DNA of 33,772 nucleotides from Acidimicrobiaceae bacterium (GTDB taxonomy: Bacteria; Actinomycetota; Acidimicrobiia; Acidimicrobiales; RAAP-2), in NCBI GenBank assembly GCA_027449885.1, contig DAIDKS010000013.1, forward strand, positions 1 to 33,772. The letters are read 5' to 3'. The notes under the pieces are model-generated. The model made no database searches and was not told the origin of the DNA. It saw only the letters and a program-made list of their open reading frames with translations. Below, piece after piece: positions 33,242-33,772 of the stretch (positions are counted from its first letter, which is position 1; each line of letters opens with the position of its first letter). Both the position numbers and the translations under genes were made by a program.

Positions 33242-33772
33242 GTGGAGCGAGTCGACCAGCGCGAGCTCCTGGCGCACGGCGAGGTCGCCGTCGAGGGGCG
33301 CGTCGCCGGATCCTCCAACCAGGCCCTCCTCGTGAGCGTGACCCTCGACGGCGCGACGGCCCTCGCCTGCTACAAGGCCGAGGCCGGCGAGCGCCCCCTG
33401 TGGGACTTCCCCGAGGGCCTCTGGCGGCGCGAGGTCGCCGCCTACGAGCTCGACCGGCTCGCCGGGACCGAGCTCATGCCCACGACCGTCGGCCGCGAGG
33501 ACCTGCCCTTCGGGCCGGGATCGCTCCAGTGGTGGATCGAGCACGAGGGCGACCACTACTTCACGCTGCGCGACCGACCCGAGCTCGAGGGGTGGTGGCG
33601 CACGCTCTGCGTGGTCGACGCCATCGCCAACAACGCCGACCGCAAGTCGGGGCACGTCCTCTTCGACGGCGTCCGGCCCTGGGCCATCGACAACGGCCTC
33701 TGCTTCCACGAGGAGGAGAAGCTGCGCACCGTCATCTGGGACTGGGCCGGCGAGGAGCTCGACGAGGAGCTC
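33242..33772 (+). CDS. SCO1664-type family protein (PI3/4-kinase-like fold), 3' end cut
   Basis: The frame opens with GTG at 33242, 6 nt after the DUF3090 stop, and is open to the window end (177 codons). The opening GEVAVEGRVAGSSNQALLVSV...ACYKAEAGERPLWDFPEGLWRREVAAYELDRL is interrupted here only for description. VVDAIANNADRKSGHVLFDG with DNGLCFHEE gives the catalytic-loop-like and metal-binding-like residues of the distant phosphatidylinositol-kinase-like fold. In actinobacteria this gene usually follows DUF3090. Biochemical function is not established. About a third of the protein is likely missing. Confidence 0.82.
   Translation, partial: MERVDQRELLAHGEVAVEGRVAGSSNQALLVSVTLDGATALACYKAEAGERPLWDFPEGLWRREVAAYELDRLAGTELMPTTVGREDLPFGPGSLQWWIEHEGDHYFTLRDRPELEGWWRTLCVVDAIANNADRKSGHVLFDGVRPWAIDNGLCFHEEEKLRTVIWDWAGEELDEEL

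Overview
The window is a gene-dense, very GC-rich chromosomal segment with strong G/C bias at third codon positions and many GTG starts. Several signs point to Actinomycetota, possibly the class Acidimicrobiia (inference): a complete-looking mycofactocin precursor and maturase set, an F420-type FrhB/FdhB flavo-iron-sulfur protein, the phosphatase–DUF3090–SCO1664 gene trio that often sits by mycothiol genes, a cydABDC operon, and many apparently leaderless promoters (TAnnnT 6-7 nt before the start codon). I saw no rRNA, tRNA, CRISPR array or transposase gene.

Region 1 (1-9.5 kb, all minus strand) reads from right to left. It starts with a sulfide:quinone oxidoreductase (SQR), then a 48-residue unrecognised protein, a CsoR-family repressor with a CstR-like Cys/Cys site, a CoA-disulfide-reductase/rhodanese fusion, a 54-residue Cys-rich protein, a SAM methyltransferase, and cytochrome bd with its assembly transporter (cydA, cydB, cydD, partial cydC). 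The SQR promoter carries a perfect GC-tract palindrome between and over its -35/-10 boxes. It is a good candidate operator for the CstR-like protein. Together this looks like a persulfide-sensing sulfide oxidation module placed directly upstream of a sulfide-tolerant quinol oxidase.

Region 2 (9.5-17.4 kb) begins with a 353-nt gap holding a 22-bp-arm inverted repeat. It continues with homospermidine synthase and then the mycofactocin locus. On the minus strand this is mftA (30 codons, ending IDGLCGVY), mftB, mftC, mftD and a mycofactocin-type SDR, tightly packed. mftF is divergent on the plus strand, and an NDMA-dependent-type zinc alcohol dehydrogenase converges on it, the two stop codons lying in a 10-bp palindrome. 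No mftE peptidase gene is visible in the window.

Region 3 (17.4-28.5 kb) is mostly housekeeping: argS divergent from acnA; a SulP/STAS anion transporter converging on acnA; a secreted multi-repeat protein resembling DUF5666; a PIG-L deacetylase coupled to a DEAD-box RNA helicase; a Bcp peroxiredoxin; and a DedA membrane protein.

Region 4 (28.6-33.8 kb) has a membrane PAS-GGDEF cyclase, an Fpg/Nei-type DNA glycosylase with an altered zinc finger, a divergent FrhB/FdhB-type protein, a histidine phosphatase, a DUF3090 protein and the start of an SCO1664-type gene cut by the window end.
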